Of a stretch of 64,000 nucleotides of DNA, positions 8,587 to 15,426 are shown in pieces. The DNA is from Antarctobacter heliothermus (GTDB lineage: Bacteria; Pseudomonadota; Alphaproteobacteria; Rhodobacterales; Rhodobacteraceae). The first letter of the stretch is position 1; each line of letters begins with the position of its first letter. The notes below the pieces were generated by a model. It searched no databases. It saw nothing but the letters and a program-made list of their open reading frames with translations, and was not told the origin of the DNA. The translations under genes were made by a program, and so were the position numbers. The stretch is taken from the NCBI RefSeq assembly GCF_900188425.1, contig NZ_FZON01000016.1:16009-80008 (forward strand), read 5' to 3'.

Positions 8587-8612
8587 TTATGCAACAAAAA
8601 TTATTGCAATAA
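8587..8612. promoter_or_regulatory. Candidate DeoR operator in the divergent promoter region
   Basis: The 64-base gap between the Na/Pi gene and deoR contains a perfect 12-base palindrome TTATTGCAATAA (8601-8612) and a related half-site TTATGCAA (8587-8594), 14 bases apart. DeoR-family repressors typically bind repeated AT-rich half-sites in such divergent promoters. One site could coordinate the AfuABC-like operon and the PhnDCE operon. Binding is inferred. Confidence 0.45.
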
Positions 8613-8634
8613 CGCCCGAAAGGCCACAATCCTG

Positions 8635-9477
8635 ATGCCGGAGCACGAGACGGTGGGGCGTATGTCGGAAACCTCGGCCTCTGAGGTCAGAAAGAAGGGA
8701 AGCGCGGACCGGATCAAGAAATCCGAACGTCGGCGGCAAATCCTGCTGGAACTCAAGCTGCGCCCGCACGTCCGCATCAGCGAGTTGGCCGACCGTTTTC
8801 AGGTCTCGACTGAAACCGTGCGTAGGGATTTTGGCACGTTGGCCGACGATGGGCTGATCAGCCGGGCGCATGGTGGCGCATCGGCCCCGTCACAGGGGCA
8901 CTATCCGGGGCTGGATGAACGCGCCAACGCCCTGATCGAGGAACGCGCCCGTATCGGCATGAAGGCGGCGGAACTGGTTCAGAGCGGGGAAACCCTGATG
9001 ATCGATTCCGGCTCTACCACAATCCAGATGGCACGGGCGCTGGCCTACCTGGGCACACCTTGCACGGTCATCACCAATTCGATCCCGGTTGCAATGACGC
9101 TGGGACACGGCGCGGCAAAAGTCCTGTTGTGCCCGGGCGAATACCTGCCTGCTGAATCCGCGCTGGTCGGAACCGAAACACTGGAATTTCTGCGACGATT
9201 CCATGTTGATCATTGCATGATCGGTGCGTCAGGGTTGTCCGAGGAGGGGCCATCCGAAACTGTACGCGGATTCGCGGCGGTCAAGCGCATAATGCTGCGC
9301 CAGGGTGCAAGACGGCACTTGCTGATCGACGAACAGAAATTTGGCCGCAAAGGTCTCGCGCTGGTTGGATCGCTTGACGCGTTGGATACGGTCATCACCG
9401 ACAGCAAGCCCAAGGGCGATTTGCTGTCCGCGCTGGATCTGGCCGACGTTCACATTTCGGTCGCAGACCAGAACTAA
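8635..9477 (+). CDS. DeoR/GlpR-family transcriptional regulator
   Basis: This 280-residue regulator has an N-terminal winged helix-turn-helix (about residues 48-67, ISELADRFQVSTETVRRDF, followed by GLISRAHGG). Its C-terminal sugar-phosphate-sensing domain includes DSGSTTIQMARAL and HLLIDEQKFGRKG. Family members are usually repressors released by a phosphorylated metabolite. The ATG at 8635 has AAAGG at some distance; ATG 8662 with GGTGGGG close by is an alternative, shortening the protein by 9 residues. It is divergent from the Na/Pi-Nudix-Afu operon and 51 bases upstream of phnD, so it probably controls both and senses a phosphorylated product of the imported substrate. Confidence 0.9.
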   Translation: MPEHETVGRMSETSASEVRKKGSADRIKKSERRRQILLELKLRPHVRISELADRFQVSTETVRRDFGTLADDGLISRAHGGASAPSQGHYPGLDERANALIEERARIGMKAAELVQSGETLMIDSGSTTIQMARALAYLGTPCTVITNSIPVAMTLGHGAAKVLLCPGEYLPAESALVGTETLEFLRRFHVDHCMIGASGLSEEGPSETVRGFAAVKRIMLRQGARRHLLIDEQKFGRKGLALVGSLDALDTVITDSKPKGDLLSALDLADVHISVADQN

Positions 9478-9528
9478 GAAGACAAAAAGAAGGGCGGCCC
9501 CAACGGTCGCATATCAGGAAGGGAAAAA

Positions 9529-10503
9529 ATGTCACTTAACATCAATCACCTGCTGGGCGTATCTGCCATTGCGCTTATGACGATGGGCACAACCGCGTCT
9601 GCTCAGGATTGTCCGCGCGGCGATCTGGACGAACGCTATTGCGACGTGGACGGCGACCTGATCGCCGACATTCCGACCGACGCGGCGGACCAGATCGACC
9701 CGGACACGCTGATCTTTGCCTACACACCGGTCGAAGATCCCGCCGTCTACAAGACCGCTTGGGCGGATTTCCTGGAACATCTCGAGGCCGAGACCGGCAA
9801 GAAAGTCATGTTCTTCCCGGTTCAGAACAACGCCGCCCAGATCGAGGCGATGCGTTCGGGTCGTCTGCATATCGCGGGCTTCAACACCGGTTCCAACCCG
9901 CTGGCCGTCAACTGCGCCGGTTTCCGTCCGTTCACCATCATGGCGGCCACGGATGGCAGCTTTGGCTACGAGATGGAAATCATCACCTATCCCGATTCCG
10001 GCATCGAGACGATCGAGGACATCAAGGGCAAACAGCTTGCCTTTACCTCGCCCACGTCCAACTCGGGCTTCAAGGCGCCCTCGGCGATCCTGAAGGCGGA
10101 TTACGGCATGGAGCCGGACAAGGATTTCGAACCCGTGTTCTCGGGCAAGCACGACAACTCTGTCCTGGGTGTTGCCAACAAGGACTACCAGGCCGCGGCG
10201 GTCGCCAATTCGGTCATGGGCCGTATGATCGAGCGGGACGTTGTCACCACCGACCAGATCAAATCGATCTACAAGTCGCAAACCTTCCCGACGACCGGCT
10301 ATGGCGTGGTGTACAACCTCAAGCCCGAGCTGCAGGAAAAGATCAAGAACGCGTTCTTCAACTTCGAATGGGAAGGCTCCAGCCTGAAAGAAGAGTTCGA
10401 AAAGAACGGCGAAGGCCAGTTCCTTGAGATGAACTATCAGGAGTTCTGGGAGGTTATCCGCAAGATCGACGCGGCAAACAACGTGTCCTACGCCTGCCAG
10501 TAA
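9529..10503 (+). CDS. phnD: PhnD-family phosphonate/phosphite/phosphate-binding protein
   Basis: This 324-residue periplasmic protein has a Sec signal peptide (cleavage near TASA-Q, residue 26) and the PhnD ligand-loop motif TSPTSNSGFKAP; length is normal for the family. The preceding AGGAAGGGA makes the start secure. The mature N-terminus carries an unusual insertion, CPRGDLDERYCDVDGDLIAD, with Asp at residues 39, 41, 43 and 47 spaced as in a calcium-binding EF-hand/dockerin loop and a potential C28-C38 disulfide. It is followed by a strong hairpin and then the ATPase gene. The ligand could be a phosphonate, phosphite or phosphoester; no C-P lyase or phosphonatase gene lies in the window. 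Confidence 0.9.
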   Translation: MSLNINHLLGVSAIALMTMGTTASAQDCPRGDLDERYCDVDGDLIADIPTDAADQIDPDTLIFAYTPVEDPAVYKTAWADFLEHLEAETGKKVMFFPVQNNAAQIEAMRSGRLHIAGFNTGSNPLAVNCAGFRPFTIMAATDGSFGYEMEIITYPDSGIETIEDIKGKQLAFTSPTSNSGFKAPSAILKADYGMEPDKDFEPVFSGKHDNSVLGVANKDYQAAAVANSVMGRMIERDVVTTDQIKSIYKSQTFPTTGYGVVYNLKPELQEKIKNAFFNFEWEGSSLKEEFEKNGEGQFLEMNYQEFWEVIRKIDAANNVSYACQ

Positions 10504-10518
10504 ACCACACCTTAATAT

Positions 10519-10542
10519 GACAGGTCCCTGACGGGGCCTGTC
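10519..10542 (+). other. Intercistronic hairpin between phnD and phnC
   Basis: Two 10-base arms (10519-10528 and 10533-10542) pair with a single G-T wobble around a TGAC loop. No T-run follows, so it is more likely an mRNA-stabilising or partial attenuation element that keeps the binding-protein transcript abundant. Similar hairpins follow nrtA and smoE in this window. Confidence 0.6.
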
Positions 10543-10567
10543 ATGAACCCCTATAAAGGGTCGATGA

Positions 10568-11362
10568 ATGCTGCGCCTTCAAAAGCTGACGAAAACATAT
10601 AAGACGGGTGATCAGGCGCTGAAGGCGATTGATCTTGAGGTTCCGGCGGGCCAGGTTCTGGCATTGATCGGACCATCGGGCGCCGGTAAGTCGACGATGA
10701 TCCGTTGCATCAACCGGCTTGTGGAGCCCACCACCGGCGAAGTGCTGTTGGGCGATACCGACCTTGCCAAACTGGGCACCTCGGCGCTGCGCAAGGCGCG
10801 CCGGTCCATGGGCATGATCTTTCAAGAATATGCGCTGGTCGAACGCCTGACCGTGATGGAAAACGTGCTGTCCGGTCGTCTTGGCTATGTCGGCTTTTGG
10901 CGCAGTTTCCTGCGCCGTTTCCCGCAGTCGGATGTGGACGAGGCATTTCGCCTGCTCGACCGCGTCGGGCTGCTGCACATGGCCGACAAGCGCGCCGATG
11001 AACTGTCGGGAGGTCAACGCCAGCGCGTCGGCATCTGCCGCGCCCTGATCCAGAATCCCAAGCTGCTGCTGGTGGATGAACCCACCGCCTCGCTTGACCC
11101 CAAGACAAGCCGCCAGATCATGCGGCTGATCACGGAGCTGTGCCAGGAACGCGGGTTGGCGGCGATCATCAACATCCACGACGTGGCGCTGGCACAGATG
11201 TTCGTGCCGCGCATCGTCGGGCTGCGGTTCGGCGAAATCGTGTTTGACGGCCCCCCGACCGGGCTGACCAGCGACAAGCTGACAGAAATCTACGGCGAGG
11301 AAGACTGGGAAGCGACCATCGAAAAGGTCGAGGACGACGAAGACATCGAGGCTGCCGAATGA
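10568..11362 (+). CDS. phnC: Phosphonate-type ABC importer ATP-binding protein
   Basis: This 264-residue ATPase has Walker [10 protein letters not shown] (35-43), signature [15 protein letters not shown], Walker [13 protein letters not shown] and the PhnC-like stretch [12 protein letters not shown] carrying the switch His. It has no TOBE domain, as expected for PhnC, and ends in an acidic tail ([10 protein letters not shown]). It overlaps the first permease gene by 4 bases. Together with PhnD and two PhnE subunits it forms a complete importer of the phosphonate/phosphite class. Confidence 0.92.
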   Translation: MLRLQKLTKTYKTGDQALKAIDLEVPAGQVLALIGPSGAGKSTMIRCINRLVEPTTGEVLLGDTDLAKLGTSALRKARRSMGMIFQEYALVERLTVMENVLSGRLGYVGFWRSFLRRFPQSDVDEAFRLLDRVGLLHMADKRADELSGGQRQRVGICRALIQNPKLLLVDEPTASLDPKTSRQIMRLITELCQERGLAAIINIHDVALAQMFVPRIVGLRFGEIVFDGPPTGLTSDKLTEIYGEEDWEATIEKVEDDEDIEAAE

Positions 11363-12174
11363 GCCATCGAGAGCTGGACGACATGCTGGGCAAAGGCTGG
11401 CGCAAGCCGCCCTTTATAGCCAACCCAAAGTTGCGGTGGGCGCTGCTGGCGGGCTTCGTCGCTTACCTGATCGCCGCATTCCTGACCATCGAGGTGGATT
11501 GGGCGCGCGTCTATGCCGGTCTTGACCGGGGATGGCAGTTTGTCCTGTCCTTCACCCGGCCCGATTTTGTCTCTCGCGCCAGCGACATCTGGGAGGGGCT
11601 TCTGGAGAGCATCGTGATGACCGTGGCCGCCTCTGTGGTTGGCATCGCCATCTCCATTCCCATCGGTCTGGGCGCCGCCCGGAACATCGCGCCGATGCCG
11701 GTCTATCTGGTCTGCCGTGGTATTGTCGCAGTCAGCCGCGCGCTACAGGAAATCATCGTCGCGATCCTGCTTGTGGCCATCTTCGGCTTTGGTCCCCTGG
11801 CGGGGTTCCTGACGCTGTCCTTTGCCACCATCGGGTTCCTGTCCAAGCTGCTGGCCGAAGACATTGAATCCATGGACCGCGTACAGGCCGAAGCGGTCAA
11901 GGCCAGCGGCGCGCGCTGGATGCAGTATATCAACTATGGCGTCCAACCGCAGATCCTGCCCCGGCTTGTCGGCCTGTCCATGTACCGGATCGACATCAAT
12001 TTCCGCGAAAGCGCGATCCTTGGCCTTGTCGGCGCGGGCGGCATTGGCGCGACACTCAACACCGCGTTTGACCGCTATGAGTACGACACGGCGGCGGCGA
12101 TCCTGATCCTGATCATCGTGATCGTCATGGGGCTGGAATACCTGTCGGGCGTTATTCGGGCGAGGGTGCAGTAA
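11359..12174 (+). CDS. phnE: Phosphonate-type ABC permease, first PhnE
   Basis: This 271-residue inner-membrane permease has about six membrane spans. The PhnE-type docking loop is visible around [18 protein letters not shown], with the downstream motif [18 protein letters not shown] that is characteristic of PhnE proteins. It starts within the phnC stop region (ATGA overlap), and its stop overlaps the next start by one base (TAATG). The two PhnE proteins probably form a heterodimer. Confidence 0.92.
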   Translation: MSHRELDDMLGKGWRKPPFIANPKLRWALLAGFVAYLIAAFLTIEVDWARVYAGLDRGWQFVLSFTRPDFVSRASDIWEGLLESIVMTVAASVVGIAISIPIGLGAARNIAPMPVYLVCRGIVAVSRALQEIIVAILLVAIFGFGPLAGFLTLSFATIGFLSKLLAEDIESMDRVQAEAVKASGARWMQYINYGVQPQILPRLVGLSMYRIDINFRESAILGLVGAGGIGATLNTAFDRYEYDTAAAILILIIVIVMGLEYLSGVIRARVQ

Positions 12175-12989
12175 TGCCGGTCATCGAACAGGGCGGAACA
12201 CAGATCTGGAAGCGCCGCACCAGACGCGAAAGCCTGCTGCGCTGGTTTGGCTGGCTCTTGGGTGTCGCGGTTTTCATGATCTGCTGGCAGCGCATCTCCG
12301 ACGCCACAACATGGTTCTTTGTTTGGGACGCGCCGCGCATCGCCAACGACATCTGGACCCGCGCAACGCCGCCTCGTTGGGAATATATCACCCAGCTTGG
12401 CCGCCCAATCTGGGACACGCTGAACATTGCCACCCTTGGCACGATCATCGCGCTGTTCCTGTCGGTTCCGGTGGCCTTTCTGGCGGCGCGCAACACAACC
12501 CCGTCGCGGGTGTTCATCCGCCCCATCGCCCTGCTGATCATCGTCTCGACACGATCGATCAATTCGCTGATCTGGGCGCTGTTGCTGATCGCCATCATCG
12601 GTCCCGGCGTGTTTGCTGGTGTCGTGGCCATCGCAATCCGGTCCATCGGCTTTTGCGCCAAACTGCTCTACGAGGCGATCGAAGAGATCGACCATGGACA
12701 AGTCGAGGCGGTCACCGCCACGGGTGCGTCGCGCTGGCAGGTCATGGCTTTTGGCATCGTGCCGCAGATCATGCCGGCCTTTGCGGGGGTGGCGGTCTTT
12801 CGGTGGGACATCAACATCCGGGAATCGACGGTTCTGGGACTGGTGGGCGCAGGCGGCATCGGGCTGCAACTGTCGTCGTCACTGAACGTGCTCGCATGGC
12901 CGCAGGTCAGCCTGATCCTTCTTGTGATCCTTGCGGCGGTTGTGATCAGTGAATGGGTATCGGCCAAGGTGCGGGGCGCCATCATATGA
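12174..12989 (+). CDS. phnE: Phosphonate-type ABC permease, second PhnE
   Basis: This 271-residue partner of the preceding permease has the same topology and the paired motifs IDHGQVEAVTATGASRWQ and [18 protein letters not shown]. The two proteins are equal in length and clearly paralogous. Its stop overlaps the start of the HAD gene by ATGA, so importer and HAD protein are translated together. Confidence 0.92.
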   Translation: MPVIEQGGTQIWKRRTRRESLLRWFGWLLGVAVFMICWQRISDATTWFFVWDAPRIANDIWTRATPPRWEYITQLGRPIWDTLNIATLGTIIALFLSVPVAFLAARNTTPSRVFIRPIALLIIVSTRSINSLIWALLLIAIIGPGVFAGVVAIAIRSIGFCAKLLYEAIEEIDHGQVEAVTATGASRWQVMAFGIVPQIMPAFAGVAVFRWDINIRESTVLGLVGAGGIGLQLSSSLNVLAWPQVSLILLVILAAVVISEWVSAKVRGAII

Positions 12990-13891
12990 CGGGTCTGACC
13001 GCCGAAGAGGCTTTTGCAGCCTACGAAGCGGTCAGGCACCGTCTCCCAAAGGCCGTGGCGCCACACTGCCCTCCCCGGCATGTGGCGACACTGGCCGAGA
13101 TCGCGGATGCGTTTGACGTCTTTCTACTGGATGCCTTCGGCGTTCTGAACATCGGAGATACGGCGATTCCCGGCACTGCAGGGCGCATCGCGGATTTGCG
13201 GGCGGCGGGAAAATCCGTCTCCGTGGTGTCGAACGCCGCCAGCCTGCCCGCGCCGGAGCTGTTGAAAAAATACCGCCGGCTGGGGTTTCAATTCGACCTC
13301 GCCGACATTGTGACCAGCCGCATGGCGCTGGCCGTCGCGATAGCCGAACATCGTGACCTGCGGTGGGGCGTCATGGCACCCGAAGGTTCGGCGTTTGACG
13401 ATTTTTGCGCGATGGACTTTGTCCTGCTGGGAGACGAACCTCGCGCATACGACGATGCTGATGGCTTTGTGCTGATGGGCAGCGGGTCGTGGACCGCTCA
13501 CCGCCAGTCCTTGTTGGAAAACGCACTGCGGGCAAAGACCCGGACAGTTCTGGTCGCAAACCCGGATATTGTCGCGCCGCGCGAAAGCGGCTTTTCGCAG
13601 GAACCGGGCTTTTTTGCGCATCAGTTGGCGGACCGCGTCGGCGTCGAGCCGGTGTTTTTCGGCAAACCCTTTCCCAGCGTTTTTGATCTAGCTTTGTCCC
13701 ATCTTGGCACGGTCGACAAGTCGCGAGTCATCATGGTTGGCGACAGTCTGCACACCGATATTCTGGGTGCGCAGACCAGCGGCATCAGCTCTGCCTTGAT
13801 CTCGGACTACGGCTTTTTTGCCGGCATGGACGTCGAAAACGCCATGCGGCGCGCCGAAATCCATCCCGACTTCGTTGTGTCCCGACCCTGA
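12986..13891 (+). CDS. HAD superfamily class IIA hydrolase
   Basis: This 301-residue cytosolic protein starts at the ATG overlapping the phnE stop. Motif I is LLDAFGVLNIG: the nucleophile Asp (D49) is present, but the second Asp that usually acts as general acid is Phe (F51), a feature of a subset of class IIA proteins. The C-terminal metal motif VGDSLHTDILGAQ is intact. A substrate phosphatase role is suggested by its place at the end of the phn operon, yet the missing acid residue makes normal phosphatase chemistry uncertain. It is the last gene of the deoR-phnDCEE run. Confidence 0.85.
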   Translation: MTGLTAEEAFAAYEAVRHRLPKAVAPHCPPRHVATLAEIADAFDVFLLDAFGVLNIGDTAIPGTAGRIADLRAAGKSVSVVSNAASLPAPELLKKYRRLGFQFDLADIVTSRMALAVAIAEHRDLRWGVMAPEGSAFDDFCAMDFVLLGDEPRAYDDADGFVLMGSGSWTAHRQSLLENALRAKTRTVLVANPDIVAPRESGFSQEPGFFAHQLADRVGVEPVFFGKPFPSVFDLALSHLGTVDKSRVIMVGDSLHTDILGAQTSGISSALISDYGFFAGMDVENAMRRAEIHPDFVVSRP

Positions 13892-13977
13892 CGGTCCAGG
13901 ATTGCGGCGCGCAGCGGGTGCAGATGTCATCCCTGCCGGACCCAGTTTGACAGTCATGGGCTGGCCGCACCCTGGAT

Positions 13978-14583
13978 CTACCCGCGTTTGTGGAACAGGT
14001 GTCTCCAAACCCTCATGTCAAGGATCACCTTTGTCGTGGCTGCAAGCGCCAAAAGACAAAGCACCGTTTTTGATACGGTGCCCATCGTCCCCTGAATCAG
14101 GATCGCGTGCACCGCGCTGGTCGCGACGACGAGGCCAACCATGCTGGTATGGCCGATACGCCAGACCCGCAGGCTCAACCGGCGACGGACCACTGACAGA
14201 AACGCCGCCGCAAAAACGCCCCACATTGCGATCACCCCCCAAAGTGAAAAGGGTGTTGGCGATCTGAACAACAAGACGTCAATCACGTCGGGCGGGCTGG
14301 TGACCCACAGCCCCGCGACATGGACAATCACCGCAAGGACAAGCGCCGCACCAACGACGCGGTGAACACGACGCCCCCGCCGCGCAGGCAGGCCGGGAAG
14401 GTATCCACCGGCAAGCAGCGGCTGGGCCAGAAGCAACGCCATCGCGATTACCCCGGCGAAACCCGCCGCGATGTAGACCGGCTCGCGCCAGGCAAGGAGC
14501 GGACTGCGGGCGGCGACGAAAACCGGCACGGTCACGGCAAGCGTGAGCGCAAACCAGATCAGCGTCGCCTTGACAGAATTCAT
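13978..14583 (-). CDS. Ferric-reductase-like transmembrane haem protein
   Basis: This 201-residue membrane protein has about six predicted spans and histidines placed as haem ligands (RVHRVVGAAL, AVIVHVAGLW, WRIGHTSMVG, SAVHAILIQG). It matches the ferric reductase/MsrQ-like membrane domain without flavin or NAD-binding domains, so it would need a separate electron donor or pass electrons from quinol. It starts 5 bases after the exported dioxygenase-like gene, so the two are probably one operon and may work together in the periplasm. Function beyond electron transfer is unknown. Confidence 0.75.
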   Translation of the reverse strand: MNSVKATLIWFALTLAVTVPVFVAARSPLLAWREPVYIAAGFAGVIAMALLLAQPLLAGGYLPGLPARRGRRVHRVVGAALVLAVIVHVAGLWVTSPPDVIDVLLFRSPTPFSLWGVIAMWGVFAAAFLSVVRRRLSLRVWRIGHTSMVGLVVATSAVHAILIQGTMGTVSKTVLCLLALAATTKVILDMRVWRHLFHKRG

Positions 14584-14588
14584 TGCCT

Positions 14589-15077
14589 TCAGGCGGGTTT
14601 GAGGACGAAATCGGCGCTCAGGGATGTATCCCCGGCCCGCCGCATAACAGGGCGTAAGAAGACGGTTTCAAAATCCTCTCCGTCATAGGCAAGATGGCCA
14701 TGCGGTTGGCCAAAGGCCGGCACGATCTGCGGCATCTCAAGGCGGAACACGCCATTTTCGTCCGTCAGGGTTGCGCCATGGCTGTGCGGATCGCGTTCAT
14801 GCCCTTCGGTCGTATGCGCCCAGATCTGGATACGCTGGCCTGCCAGAGGCGCACCATCCCCCGCACGCCGTACAGTCCCTGACATCAAAAAGCCCCCGCT
14901 GCCGATACGCTCAACGATCGGCGCGCCCGGAAGGTAGTTGTTGGCACCGCCCCGCATCGAAGGGGTCGGCGCGATGTCCTGCGCCAGAGCGGGGGCAAAG
15001 AGGCCAGAGGCGCCCGTGGCCACCAGCGATGCTGTGGCGGTCAGGACAATGCGGCGGTTCGGCACGGAAAAGCTCAT
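14589..15077 (-). CDS. Exported intradiol-dioxygenase-like protein
   Basis: This 162-residue protein has a twin-arginine-like leader (NRRIVLTATAS, cleavage near ALA-Q at residue 33) and then a beta-rich domain. That domain resembles the core of protocatechuate/intradiol ring-cleavage dioxygenases: SGTVRRAGDGAPLAGQRIQI, DENGVFRLEMP and QPHGHLAYD. The H-x-H-like pair in the last motif could supply iron ligands; the usual Tyr ligands are not obvious. It is much shorter than true PcaG/PcaH. An AGGAG precedes the start. It is coupled to a haem-membrane protein, suggesting a redox or metal role in the periplasm rather than classical aromatic catabolism. Confidence 0.65.
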   Translation of the reverse strand: MSFSVPNRRIVLTATASLVATGASGLFAPALAQDIAPTPSMRGGANNYLPGAPIVERIGSGGFLMSGTVRRAGDGAPLAGQRIQIWAHTTEGHERDPHSHGATLTDENGVFRLEMPQIVPAFGQPHGHLAYDGEDFETVFLRPVMRRAGDTSLSADFVLKPA

Positions 15078-15426
15078 GTCGGTTTCTCCTGCGAGGCAAG
15101 GATCATTCTGGTGACATGCAGGACTGGGTCTGTCGATCCGAGAAGCTTGGTCCCTGCACTCATGGGCTCAAGATAGTGGTTTCGGGCGGCGGGGCGAAGC
15201 ACTCCCACAGCTTCGTGAACGCAATGCACCCCTGAACCGCGCAGCACCGATCCGCGCCACTGTGACCGACTGCCCCCGTCAGGCCGCTGGATCACCTTGA
15301 GCCGAAAGAGGCACACGGCTGGTGTCACGGGCAGGATAACCGCAAGCGCGTCCGAATGGGTAACGGCCTCTGGCCCGTGGGCCACCTCCGGGGGACCAAG
15401 TCCTTGGTCCCCCGGGGCAAGCTGTG
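15078..15426. other. Intergenic region between the dioxygenase-like gene and the RTX gene
   Basis: The 349-base gap contains a very strong hairpin at 15388-15415. A 103-codon leftward frame (15074-15385, GTG start) ends with an ATGA overlap on the dioxygenase-like start, but it has no ribosome-binding site at a proper distance and no recognisable family; I do not call it. No other structure is seen. Confidence 0.4.
15388..15415. terminator. Perfect 13-base inverted repeat downstream of the RTX gene
   Basis: Positions 15388-15400 are the exact reverse complement of 15403-15415, with only two bases between, giving a long GC-rich hairpin directly after the RTX stop codon. There is no T-run on either side, so it may be an mRNA 3' stabiliser, a weak terminator, or one copy of a dispersed intergenic repeat. 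Confidence 0.6.

Noticed and set aside
6960-8612. A 550-codon + strand frame opposite the Na/Pi gene
   Set aside because: Shadow of the Na/Pi coding strand, dominated by Arg, Gln and Asp, with no homology signal.
15074-15385. A 103-codon leftward frame ending with ATGA on the dioxygenase-like start
   Set aside because: The overlap is tempting, but the start is a GTG with a Shine-Dalgarno sequence abutting it, and the protein shows no family features. Kept only as a note.
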